From: JABDLO01 sp041749255
GTDB lineage: Bacteria > Bacteroidota > Bacteroidia > Chitinophagales > Saprospiraceae
Reading direction: 5' to 3'
DNA length: 64,000 nucleotides
Assembly (NCBI GenBank): GCA_041749255.1
Contig: JBGTBR010000010.1
Coordinates: 1-64,000, forward strand
Below the pieces are notes generated by a model. That model worked only from the letters and a program-made list of their open reading frames with translations, was not told the origin of the DNA and made no database searches. Below, one piece after another: positions 8,663 through 16,646 of this stretch. The position numbers were made by a program, and so were the translations under genes. The stretch's first letter is position 1, and every line of letters starts with the position of its first letter.

Positions 8663-9439
8663 ATGCTACCCGTACCCAATATATTCATATCCATACTTTT
8701 GATCATTACTTTGTACTCTTGCCAAAAAGATGCAGGACAAAGTGATTTAATACTTATTCCCGATGAATTTGCTCTCGATCTGAGTCAGCAAATCACATCT
8801 GAAGGCCCCATCCCATCATTTTATTTTACTACATTAGATCCCGTAGATTGTAAAACCAAAGATTTGGTCACGTATCATTCTCAGGTAGGTAAAAAAATTC
8901 TAATCTTTCTCGACAGAATTCAACTCGATGAAGAATGTGAAGGAGAGGAGAGAATTTTATCAAAAGAGATTTATTCATATATACCTTTTGGGACTTTTGA
9001 TGTTGAAATAAAGGTCAGAAATATCATTGAAAATTCGGGAACCTTAAAGATCAATGCCCAATCTTTTAACCTTGAAATGCAAACTTCTTATGGGTTCAGA
9101 GAAGGAAAATCATTCATCAAAAGAATACCTCCAAACCATATATGGGGCAACATCAATTGTCAATCAGGATGTCCGAACGGAATAGAGGGTATTTTTAAAA
9201 AACATATGGAAGGATATGTCCAGGATTCAGACATGTTGGAAATGGGTGATTACGGATTATTCTCAGTGTCCTCAGATTATGTAACTTTCAGAAATTATTC
9301 AAGAAATCTCGAAAACAAACAATTTATTTATAAGATGGTGTTAGAAAAATCGGAGATCAAGAATCGGATTAATGAATTTAAAGCAATATATCCTGATATC
9401 TCTTTAACTGTTATGTCCTCTACAGGTCCGTTATTTTAG
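8663..9439 (+). CDS. Putative lipoprotein of unknown function
   Basis: The 258-residue product has a lipoprotein signal: a hydrophobic stretch followed by ITLYSC-Q near residue 20, where the cysteine would be lipidated. No domain was recognised. The mature protein has paired cysteines (DCKTKD, EECEGEE, NCQSGC) that could form disulfides outside the inner membrane. It is transcribed away from lepA and stands alone; repeat island 2 starts at the base after its stop codon. Start ATG at 8663 follows a poly-C/AT-rich leader without a recognisable promoter box. Probably an envelope or surface protein; nothing more specific can be supported. Confidence 0.65.
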   Translation: MLPVPNIFISILLIITLYSCQKDAGQSDLILIPDEFALDLSQQITSEGPIPSFYFTTLDPVDCKTKDLVTYHSQVGKKILIFLDRIQLDEECEGEERILSKEIYSYIPFGTFDVEIKVRNIIENSGTLKINAQSFNLEMQTSYGFREGKSFIKRIPPNHIWGNINCQSGCPNGIEGIFKKHMEGYVQDSDMLEMGDYGLFSVSSDYVTFRNYSRNLENKQFIYKMVLEKSEIKNRINEFKAIYPDISLTVMSSTGPLF

Positions 9440-9666
9440 AGTTAAGGTTAAGGTTGAGGTTAAGGTTAAGCCTTCGGCAATTCGAAAGTCAAAAGTCTGA
9501 AAGTCTGAAAGTCTGAAAGTCTGAAAGTCAGAAGGTCTGATTGTTGAATGGTGAAAAGTGAACTAAAGCCAAAGCTAAAACTAAAACTAAAACCATTTGC
9601 AACCAGCTACGAGCTAAAATGGTCTGAAAGTCTGAAGGTCGGAAAGTCGGAAAGTCGGAAAGTCGG

Positions 9667-9706
9667 AAATTGAAAATTGAAAATTGAAAATTGAAAATTG
9701 AAAATT
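9667..9706. repeat. TTGAAAA heptamer array
   Basis: Five near-perfect tandem copies of a 7-base unit (AAATTGA in another phase) inside island 2. The matching stretch in island 4 (about 59645-59661) is shorter and imperfect, so the unit count differs between the two copies of the element. Confidence 0.85.
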
Positions 9707-9800
9707 AACCAAAACTAAAACTAAAACCAAAACTCTGCCTACTACCCAATGCCTACTGCTCACTGCCTACTGCTCACTGCCTACTGCTACGAGCTACGAA

Positions 9801-9875
9801 CTTTTCACTTTCCACTTTCTTCTTTCTACTTTTTACTTTCCACTTTTCACTTTTCACTTTTCACTTTTCACTTTA
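9801..9875. repeat. TTTTCAC heptamer array
   Basis: Variants of CTTTCCAC, CTTTCTTC and CTTTTTAC lead into four perfect tandem CTTTTCA units (about 9840-9871). The same variants in the same order, reverse-complemented, are at 59400-59467 in island 4. The array ends at the Nudix stop codon (9880-9882). Confidence 0.85.
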
Positions 9876-9879
9876 TACT

Positions 9880-10569
9880 TTACACTTCAAAACTAAATCC
9901 TTCTTTTACTGACATACTATATCGATCTGCATCGAAGGTAAATAGTTTGGCCGGTCGATGTGCCACACCTTTCTGAAATTCTCTGATATCCTTTAGAATT
10001 CCCATGGATAAGATCTTCTTTCTAAAGTTTCTCTTATCCAATTTTTTTTGCAAAACAGCTTCGTATAAGTTTTGAAGCTCCGTAAGCGTAAATTTTTCAG
10101 GCAATAATTCAAACCCGATGGGTCGTATACGAAGGTTTAATCTGAGTTGCCTAAGACAAGCCTGTACTATTTCCAGGTGGTCAAAAGCAAGTTCCTCTAT
10201 TTTACTGACTTCCTTCCATTCCACCAATTCTGCAAATGCTGCTGCTTTGGGGTTAACTTTCTGAATATTGATCAGTGAATAATAAGCAATGGTAAGGACT
10301 CTGCCCAAAGGATGCCTTTCTACCTTACCAAAAGTGTGAACCTGTTCAAGAAAAACATCAGTAAGACCTGTAGCTTCCTTAAGTACTCTAAAAGGTGCAT
10401 CTTCCAGATCCTCATCGGGATAAACTAGCTCTCCGGGCAAGGCCCACATATCCTTGTATGGGTCTTCATTTCTTTTAATCAATAAGATTTTCAGAAAACC
10501 CTTATCAAATCCAAAAATTACAGGATCGACCGAAAAGGCCGAATTAAGAAAATCTTCTCTAAAAGGCAT
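9880..10569 (-). CDS. Nudix-domain transcriptional regulator (NrtR/AraR-like), catalytically degenerate
   Basis: 229 residues: an N-terminal Nudix fold (about 10-140) and a C-terminal winged-helix region (about 150-229, LTELQNLYEAVL followed by RNFRKKIL), the arrangement of NrtR and of the Bacteroides AraR-type Nudix regulators of NAD or sugar metabolism. The Nudix box, GELVYPDEDLEDAPF then RVLKEATGL, has V and A where the REUxEE core requires two glutamates and one extra residue before the arginine, so hydrolysis is unlikely and ligand sensing is the better guess. The stop codon lies at the edge of repeat island 2, so the last residues may have been reshaped by the repeat. The regulated genes are not identifiable here. 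Confidence 0.8.
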   Translation of the reverse strand: MPFREDFLNSAFSVDPVIFGFDKGFLKILLIKRNEDPYKDMWALPGELVYPDEDLEDAPFRVLKEATGLTDVFLEQVHTFGKVERHPLGRVLTIAYYSLINIQKVNPKAAAFAELVEWKEVSKIEELAFDHLEIVQACLRQLRLNLRIRPIGFELLPEKFTLTELQNLYEAVLQKKLDKRNFRKKILSMGILKDIREFQKGVAHRPAKLFTFDADRYSMSVKEGFSFEV

Positions 10570-10603
10570 TCAATTGGTTTATTGTTAGCACAAAATATTA
10601 ATT

Positions 10604-11134
10604 TTAATGTAATTGTCGTGTAAAAGCCCATAAAACAATACCTACACAAACAGATACATTCAATGAATGCTTTGTTCCCCATTGTGGAATTTCTACACAA
10701 ATATCAACCAATGGTAAATATTCTTCGCTTACCCCATCCACTTCATTACCAAAAATAACCACGTATTTTTTATTTTTATTCATTTCTATACTATTTAATG
10801 AAATAGAATCACTAGTCTGCTCGACTGCTACTATGGTATAGCCTTCGCTTTTCCATCCTTTAATTAAAGAAGAAACTTCTTCATGGTATTCCCAAGGCAC
10901 CGATTCTGTAGAACCAATCGCTGTTTTATTAATTTCTTTGTGAGGAGGATGGGCTGAAATGCCTGAAAGTATAAGTTTTTCAACAGCAAAAGCATCACAA
11001 CTACGAAAAAACGATCCAATATTCAATGCAGACCGGATATTGTCACCCACAACAATGATTTTGTGTTTTACCAATGCCTGAAATTCAGCTACTGAAGGTC
11101 TGCTAAGTTCATGAAGCTTCAACTTCTTCCTCAT
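10604..11134 (-). CDS. TrmH/SpoU-family RNA 2'-O-methyltransferase
   Basis: SPOUT-class methyltransferase of 176 residues that methylates ribose in tRNA or rRNA using SAM in a trefoil knot. All three SpoU motifs are present: motif 1 NIRSALNIGSFFRS (about residues 32-45), motif 2 FGNEVDGVS (about 128-136), and motif 3 IPQWGTKHSLNVSV (about 148-161). The length fits small TrmL/TrmH-like enzymes without an extra RNA-binding domain; the target nucleotide is not known. The ATG at 11134 overlaps the 3' end of pyrG by 26 bases, so the two genes are translationally coupled in one operon. Confidence 0.88.
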   Translation of the reverse strand: MRKKLKLHELSRPSVAEFQALVKHKIIVVGDNIRSALNIGSFFRSCDAFAVEKLILSGISAHPPHKEINKTAIGSTESVPWEYHEEVSSLIKGWKSEGYTIVAVEQTSDSISLNSIEMNKNKKYVVIFGNEVDGVSEEYLPLVDICVEIPQWGTKHSLNVSVCVGIVLWAFTRQLH

Positions 11135-12749
11135 TTTTCTTTTTATGAGTTTTTAATTGAAGTGCTGATCCAATAAAGGAAACAAAAAGAGGATGTGGGT
11201 TTTCTACAGTACTTTTCAACTCCGGGTGAAACTGAACTCCAATAAAAAAAGGATGATCCTTTAGCTCAACAATTTCAACCAATTTGCTGTCTGGGTTTAT
11301 ACCTACCGGAATCAATCCGGAATTTTTCATTTGATCAAAATAAAAATTATTAAATTCATAGCGATGACGGTGTCTTTCAGAAATGATTTCTTTCCCATAA
11401 GACAAATTGGCTTTTGATCCAATGCTAAGTTTACAGGAATATGCACCCAGTCTCATAGTCCCTCCTTTTTTAGTAATTAACTTCTGTTCTGGCATCAAAT
11501 CAATAACTGGATGCTGAGTATCCGGGTGCACCTCTGTTGATCCTGCATCTTTTAGTCCTAAAATATTTCTTGCAAACTCAACCACGGCACATTGCATACC
11601 AAGGCATATCCCGAAAAAAGGGATATTATACTCTCGGGCAACCCTTATGGCAGACACCTTACCTTCAATTCCCCTTTCACCAAATCCAGGTGCCACCAAA
11701 ATTCCATCAAATCCTTGTAATATGTCAAATGCATTTTCTTCATTGATCAATTCAGAATGGATGGGTATTACATTCACTTTACAATCATTCACTGTACCTG
11801 CATGGACGAAAGATTCATAAATGGATTTATAGGCGTCTGGAAGCTCATTGTATTTTCCAACCAGAGCGATATTTACTTTAAATTGAGGGTTTTTCAACTT
11901 ATTCAAAAACTCCTTCCAATGAGTCAGATCAAGAGGTTTTCTACCTTTTAATTTTAAACGCTTTAAGACAATTTTATCGAGTTTTTCCTTTAACATCAAA
12001 AGTGGTACATCGTATATGGTATCGGCATCAATAGCTTCAATAACAGCTTCCTTTTTTACATTGCAAAATAGAGCAAGCTTCTCTCTGATATCATCAGAAA
12101 GGGGTTTTTCTGTTCTGCAAACAAGTACATCTGGTTGGATTCCTGTTTGAAGCAATTCCTTTACCGAGTGTTGTGTTGGTTTTGTTTTAAGCTCTTTGGC
12201 TGCACTCAAATAGGGTATAAGGGTTAGATGAAGCGTTATGCAATCTTCAGAACCCAATTCTCTTCTAAGTTGCCGCACAGCCTCCAAATAAGGTAAGGAT
12301 TCAATATCGCCGACTGTACCACCTAATTCAGTGATAACAATATCTAACTTTCCGGACTGCCCTAATAGCAGCATTCTCCTTTTTATTTCATCGGTTATAT
12401 GTGGAATGATCTGGACGGTCTTTCCCAGATAATCTCCGGCTCTTTCTTTATTAATGACTGTTTGATATATTCTTCCGGTTGTAACATTATTGGCTTGAGA
12501 GGTGGGTACGTTTAGAAATCTCTCATAATGACCCAGATCCAAATCCGTCTCAGCTCCATCATCTGTTATATAACATTCACCATGTTCGTAAGGATTAAGA
12601 GTTCCGGGATCAACATTGATATAGGGATCAAATTTCTGAATACTAACCCGGAGGCCTCTGGCTTGAAGGAGTTTTCCCAATGATGCAGAAATGATTCCTT
12701 TTCCAAGTGAAGAAGTAACACCACCCGTAACAAAAATAAATTTTGTCAT
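11109..12749 (-). CDS. pyrG: CTP synthase
   Basis: Converts UTP to CTP using glutamine-derived ammonia. From ATG at 12749 the protein has 546 residues. The N-terminal synthetase domain begins TKFIFVTGGVTSSLGKG (P loop) and the C-terminal class I glutamine amidotransferase has the nucleophile in FFGICLGMQC and the His-Glu pair in GVQFHPEL. The frame stays open 37 codons further upstream, but those residues are not family-like. A TACCTTTG box lies 35 bases upstream of the ATG. It is followed by an overlapping rRNA/tRNA methyltransferase gene. Confidence 0.97.
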   Translation of the reverse strand: MTKFIFVTGGVTSSLGKGIISASLGKLLQARGLRVSIQKFDPYINVDPGTLNPYEHGECYITDDGAETDLDLGHYERFLNVPTSQANNVTTGRIYQTVINKERAGDYLGKTVQIIPHITDEIKRRMLLLGQSGKLDIVITELGGTVGDIESLPYLEAVRQLRRELGSEDCITLHLTLIPYLSAAKELKTKPTQHSVKELLQTGIQPDVLVCRTEKPLSDDIREKLALFCNVKKEAVIEAIDADTIYDVPLLMLKEKLDKIVLKRLKLKGRKPLDLTHWKEFLNKLKNPQFKVNIALVGKYNELPDAYKSIYESFVHAGTVNDCKVNVIPIHSELINEENAFDILQGFDGILVAPGFGERGIEGKVSAIRVAREYNIPFFGICLGMQCAVVEFARNILGLKDAGSTEVHPDTQHPVIDLMPEQKLITKKGGTMRLGAYSCKLSIGSKANLSYGKEIISERHRHRYEFNNFYFDQMKNSGLIPVGINPDSKLVEIVELKDHPFFIGVQFHPELKSTVENPHPLFVSFIGSALQLKTHKKKNEEEVEAS

Positions 12750-12784
12750 GATAATTACAATTGAGTTAATTTCATTACGGGATA

Positions 12785-12792
12785 CAAAGGTA
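12785..12792 (-). promoter_or_regulatory. TACCTTTG -7 box of pyrG
   Basis: TACCTTTG on the minus strand (12792-12785) would give an mRNA leader of about 30 bases before the pyrG ATG. No clear TTG is seen at the expected -33 distance. Confidence 0.5.
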
Positions 12793-13117
12793 CAAATATG
12801 TTTAAAGAAAAGAGTAACACCGGGGTTATAGTTGTTAACATAAATTCGCCAAATCCTCAAATCATTTAATTATATAAATTATAATTTATTGTTTTTCAAT
12901 TATTTATATAAAATTACAACGAAAAATAAATTCTTTATATGCATTAACTTTAAAGTAACATTACATGAAGATCAGGACACGATATAATAACAAAGGCTTA
13001 ACCTCTTGTCTATGTTTACATAATATAAATAAACTTATTTTGTAATGTGAATTACATATAAGACTTATACAAAAATTGATTGCACTTTTTAGTGCTAAAC
13101 TTTATAAATCAGTGAAA
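12793..13117. other. Divergent intergenic region between pyrG and the phosphate transporter cluster
   Basis: Very AT-rich (12865-12960 is almost only A and T). The one structured element is a perfect inverted repeat, TGTAAT-GTGA-ATTACA, at 13041-13056. No further gene is visible. Confidence 0.5.
13041..13056. promoter_or_regulatory. Inverted repeat, possible operator
   Basis: TGTAAT and ATTACA are exact reverse complements separated by GTGA, the size and symmetry of a dimeric regulator site. It lies about 60 bases upstream of a small membrane ORF and 480 bases upstream of the Na/Pi gene. No regulator is assigned. Confidence 0.35.
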
Positions 13118-13267
13118 ATGAACTCAAAAATATTTTTCTCCATTTTATTAGTTCTTCTGATTACCATGCCATTTAGTCTGATTTTAGCCTTATATGAATT
13201 AATAACAGGCAAACAGCATAATCAAGAAAGTCAGGTTCACTCAAGAAAATCTCAACCTACATTTTGA
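13118..13267 (+). CDS. Possible small single-pass membrane protein
   Basis: From ATG at 13118 the ORF encodes 49 residues: MNSK, a hydrophobic segment of about 24 residues (IFFSILLVLLITMPFSLIL), then a polar, basic tail rich in Q, S and K. The composition is what a small inner membrane peptide would have. It sits upstream of, and co-oriented with, the Na/Pi and PiT-like genes but is 270 bases away. The frame extends to an earlier ATT/ATG-like start at 13076, which has no added support. I see no homologue; it could be chance in an AT-rich region. Confidence 0.35.
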   Translation: MNSKIFFSILLVLLITMPFSLILALYELITGKQHNQESQVHSRKSQPTF

Positions 13268-13533
13268 ACTGGTTTTAAATCATTCCTTTTTAGGATATTT
13301 ATTCATTCAGGTATTCACCCTGGATATCTCATACAAAATTGTGTCTCCTCCCCAAATATTGAGTATACTATGTTTACATCACAGCTGGTTTGTTTATTTA
13401 TAGATGGTCCATAATACGTTCAGGCATGTCTTAGGTTATCAGGTTTAATGGTATATTCGCAATAGTATTTTGTGAGTTGTTATATCGAGTAAAATTGTTA
13501 TATAATAGGCAGGTTTAAATTGACATTTCATAC

Positions 13534-15225
13534 ATGGAGTTTGGTATATATGGTTTAGCGAAGATCATTGGTGCATTGGGATTATTCATTTATGGAATGA
13601 AGGTCATGAGTGAAGGAATCCAAAGAGCAGCAGGTGGAGAGCTTAGATCTGTCCTGAGGACTCTCACTAAAAACAGGTTTTATTCTTTACTGACAGGTTT
13701 CTTTACCACCATAGCCATTCAATCTTCTTCTGTTACTACAGTGATGACCGTTAGTTTGGTAAATGCCGGACTGATTACACTAATTCAATCTGCCGGATTG
13801 ATTATGGGAGCTAATATAGGAACAACCATTACAGCGTGGATATTAGCGGGGTTGGGATTTCGGTTAAATATTCAGCAAATTGTGCTTCCCATTATTGGCA
13901 TAGGTGTCATCATATCATTCAGGAATGAAGCCAAAACCAAATATTGGGGGGAATTTATAATTGGGTTTGGTTTACTTCTTTTAGGCATGGGTTTTCTCCA
14001 TTCACTTGTACCTGATATCAACTCAAATCAACAATTATTGGAATGGTTTCAAACGTACACTGAAACAGGATTTACTTCAAGGATCATATTTTTTGCGATC
14101 GGTATGATTGTCACCTTAATATTACAGTCATCAACTGCCGCTGTTGCACTGACTCTTACATTATGCATTAAAGGTTGGATTCCATTTGAACTCGGTGCCG
14201 CGATGATACTCGGTGAAAATCTTGGAACAACGATAACGGCCGAATTAGCAGCCATTGTGGGAAATATTGAAGCAAAACGAGCTGCACGAATTCACACAAT
14301 ATTTAATGCTATAGGTGTATTGTGGATGATCGCTCTTATACCGGCTTTTTTACATCTGATTGCAAAGGTTATGGACTTTTGGCCTGGAATTGAAAGTCCT
14401 TTTGTCAATGAATTGTACACACCTTATGGTTTAGCGGCATTCCATACCATTTTTAATATTTTAAATGTCCTAATTCTTATTGGTTTCATTCCATATTTGG
14501 TCAAACTTTCCATTTGGATTTTACCAGAAAAGAAAGAAAAAGTTGATAATATTGGCAGAGTAATCATATCCAATCTTTCCCTAACACCCGAATTGACAAT
14601 ATCAGAAATTAAAAAAGAAGTCGCTCAATATGGTGAGATTATTATCCGTATGCTGGGCTTTACAAAAAGTTTAATCAATTCAGTCAATGAGAAAGAACAA
14701 TTTAAATTATACAAGAAGCTTCTCAAATACGAAAATATATCTGATCAAATTGAAATTGAAATTACAGGTATAATTACAAAAATGGCAGGCAAGGAAGTAA
14801 CAACCCGCACAAGTATCAGACTGAGAAGTCTCATGAAAATTTCCAATGACCTGGAAAGGATTGCTGACATTTTTAAGCAAATTGCCCATGAATTGAAACG
14901 TAAGAATGAAAACAAAATTTGGTTTTCTCCAGAGCAGCGACAGACACTTAATGAAATTTGTGACCTGCTGGAAGAATCATTTCAAATCATGATGAAGAAT
15001 CTAGATACACCTGAGTATGAAAATGTCAAAAAGTTTAGTGCAAAAAATATTAAAAAGCAAATAAGTCAAAGGCAAGAAGATTTGAGAAATGAATATATGA
15101 ATTTGGTTGATTTGTCGGATGTTAATATAAGAGGTTCACTTCTCTTCTATAATATAGTTACTATGTTGAATCATATTAATAACCATATTTTAAATATAAC
15201 AGAATCCATTGTAGGTGAAATTTAA
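13534..15225 (+). CDS. Na/Pi cotransporter family protein with PhoU-like C-terminal domain (copy 2)
   Basis: Membrane phosphate transporter of 563 residues, NptA/YjbB type. The two repeats show QSS motifs (TIAIQSSSVTTV near residue 63 and TLILQSSTAAVA near 192) and GTT motifs (MGANIGTTITAW and LGENLGTTITAE). The C-terminal 230 residues form a helical PhoU-like domain (TRTSIRLRSLMKISNDLERIAD is the typical helix). It differs from copy 1 at 4627 in keeping N in the first GTT motif and having E-N in the second. A PiT-like gene follows after 135 bases on the same strand, so the pair probably forms a phosphate uptake unit. Confidence 0.9.
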   Translation: MEFGIYGLAKIIGALGLFIYGMKVMSEGIQRAAGGELRSVLRTLTKNRFYSLLTGFFTTIAIQSSSVTTVMTVSLVNAGLITLIQSAGLIMGANIGTTITAWILAGLGFRLNIQQIVLPIIGIGVIISFRNEAKTKYWGEFIIGFGLLLLGMGFLHSLVPDINSNQQLLEWFQTYTETGFTSRIIFFAIGMIVTLILQSSTAAVALTLTLCIKGWIPFELGAAMILGENLGTTITAELAAIVGNIEAKRAARIHTIFNAIGVLWMIALIPAFLHLIAKVMDFWPGIESPFVNELYTPYGLAAFHTIFNILNVLILIGFIPYLVKLSIWILPEKKEKVDNIGRVIISNLSLTPELTISEIKKEVAQYGEIIIRMLGFTKSLINSVNEKEQFKLYKKLLKYENISDQIEIEITGIITKMAGKEVTTRTSIRLRSLMKISNDLERIADIFKQIAHELKRKNENKIWFSPEQRQTLNEICDLLEESFQIMMKNLDTPEYENVKKFSAKNIKKQISQRQEDLRNEYMNLVDLSDVNIRGSLLFYNIVTMLNHINNHILNITESIVGEI

Positions 15226-15360
15226 TCCCAAATATTACTTTATACTGAGCTTTCTCGAACAGTAATTGATATGATTTTGCATCTTAAATTAAAAAGTTAA
15301 CTATTATATATAACATAATATCCTACATTTACGGTTAAGACCAACAACAGATATAATCAC

Positions 15361-16389
15361 ATGGATCTATTTGAATTGATAATGTGGCTTGGGTTTTTGC
15401 TGGCGGCTTATTCAGTAGTAGGCAATGATGTCATTCAAACTCTGGGAACCTTCCTTTCTTCTAATGAAAAAAGAGTTCCATGGTATATTTTGTTTTTTTA
15501 TGCAGGAGGGATTCTGACATCTGTATTGATTGTTGGTTATTTAGGGTATGGTACTGCATTGGGTTTAGGTGGAAATGATATATCCTTTGGCCGTTTGGAA
15601 AACATTCACAGGCCAGAGGTGCTGAACTGGTATTACTTATTACCTCCTTTGGTACTTATGCTGATTACCCGACTGGGAATTCCTGTTAGCACGACTTTTT
15701 TAATTTTAACATTCTTCTCACCAGCTAGTTTGGGCAGTATGATTCAAAAATCTGTGATGGGGTACATCGCGGCGTTTTTATTCTCAATGATTGCCTATTA
15801 TATGATCACTAATTTTTTTGAAAGAAAATTCATAAGTTCATCTGTATACGATCAAAACAACAAAGATTCATTATGGACAAACAGAACCTTTTGGTCTGTA
15901 CTTCAATGGATTTCAACCGGTTTTCTTTGGACTCAATGGTTGACACAAGACCTCGCCAATATTTATATTTACCTGGGAAAAGATAAACTCTCAACTTTCC
16001 AGTTCGTCGCATCCGTAGTAATTATAGTATCAATGTTAGGTTACATTTTTTATTCTAAGGGTGGTAAAATACAAGAAATTGTTAAGCGAAAATACAATAC
16101 TGCTGATATACGTTCTGCCACATTCATCGATCTTTTTTACGGGCTCGTTCTTTTAATTTTCAAGCAAAATGTACTTGGCCTTTGGGAGGCGAAACTACCT
16201 ATGTCGACTACGTGGGTTTTTATCGGAATTTTAGCCGGTCGAGAATTAATGATTGCCTGGAAAATGGATGGTGTCCTCGAAAAACGAGAGCTTTACGGTA
16301 TTGCTCAGGATCTGATTAAAGTATTTGCCGGATTGGTTGTCAGTATTTTACTCGTCTATATCATGCAATTTTTAACCTCTACATTTTAA
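15361..16389 (+). CDS. PiT-family-like inorganic phosphate transporter
   Basis: 342-residue polytopic membrane protein. Two family marks are visible: VGNDVIQT near residue 22, corresponding to the GANDxxN[AS] motif of PiT proteins, and VSTTFLILTFF (about 115) and MSTTWVFIGILAGREL (about 283), corresponding to the paired [VP]STTH segments. The histidine after STT is replaced by F and W, so it belongs to a divergent branch common in Bacteroidota. It lies directly after a Na/Pi cotransporter, consistent with phosphate or anion transport. Substrate is inferred from family and neighbour. Confidence 0.75.
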   Translation: MDLFELIMWLGFLLAAYSVVGNDVIQTLGTFLSSNEKRVPWYILFFYAGGILTSVLIVGYLGYGTALGLGGNDISFGRLENIHRPEVLNWYYLLPPLVLMLITRLGIPVSTTFLILTFFSPASLGSMIQKSVMGYIAAFLFSMIAYYMITNFFERKFISSSVYDQNNKDSLWTNRTFWSVLQWISTGFLWTQWLTQDLANIYIYLGKDKLSTFQFVASVVIIVSMLGYIFYSKGGKIQEIVKRKYNTADIRSATFIDLFYGLVLLIFKQNVLGLWEAKLPMSTTWVFIGILAGRELMIAWKMDGVLEKRELYGIAQDLIKVFAGLVVSILLVYIMQFLTSTF

Positions 16390-16591
16390 TAGATTATCGT
16401 TAACTTCTCGGTGTTTGTGTGTGTTTCTTTCTGTGTGTAACACCTCAATTCAACCGATAAGAGTATGATATATCATGTAGTTTACTTCTTTTCTATTTTG
16501 AAAAAGCCTTGAGAACTGATCTTAAATTTTTTAATTGCAAGGGCATCAATAAATACAATGAATTAAACCCACTACTCTAATTCAATAAAAC

Positions 16592-16627
16592 AAAAAAGCC
16601 CGGTATAAATACCAGGCTTTTAGAAAT
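16592..16627 (-). terminator. Rho-independent terminator of dnaK
   Basis: AAAAGCC-C-GGTAT pairs with ATACC-A-GGCTTTT around a two-base loop, with a single C/A mismatch in the stem. On the minus strand the stem ends in a run of six T, placing the site about 20 bases after the dnaK stop codon. It could also stop transcription coming from the PiT-like gene. Confidence 0.8.
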
Positions 16628-16646
16628 AAAATTTCAATTAACTTAA

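Larger units (their letters stand above)
9440..9890. repeat. Composite short-tandem-repeat island 2 (full element, forward)
   Basis: Reading left to right the island has these modules: TTAAGG/TTGAGG array; GCCTTCGGCA; GAAAGTCT array (9484-9530, period 8); a short AACTAA stretch; GGAAAGTC array (period 7); TTGAAAA array (9667-9706, period 7); AACTAA array (period 6); AACTCTGCC; TGCCTAC/TGCTCAC array (about 9735-9788, period 7); TACGAGCTACGAAC; and a TTTTCAC array (about 9801-9875, period 7). Island 4 read in reverse complement has the same order. The island fills the convergent gap between a lipoprotein gene and the Nudix gene and overlaps the Nudix stop codon. Confidence 0.9.

Noticed and set aside
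9749..9976. 75-codon ORF in island 2
   Set aside because: It translates heptamer arrays (FHFSLFTFHF) and then antisense Nudix sequence.
12750..12860. Longer pyrG start
   Set aside because: The added residues are not like CTP synthase and the TACCTTTG promoter box would lie within them.
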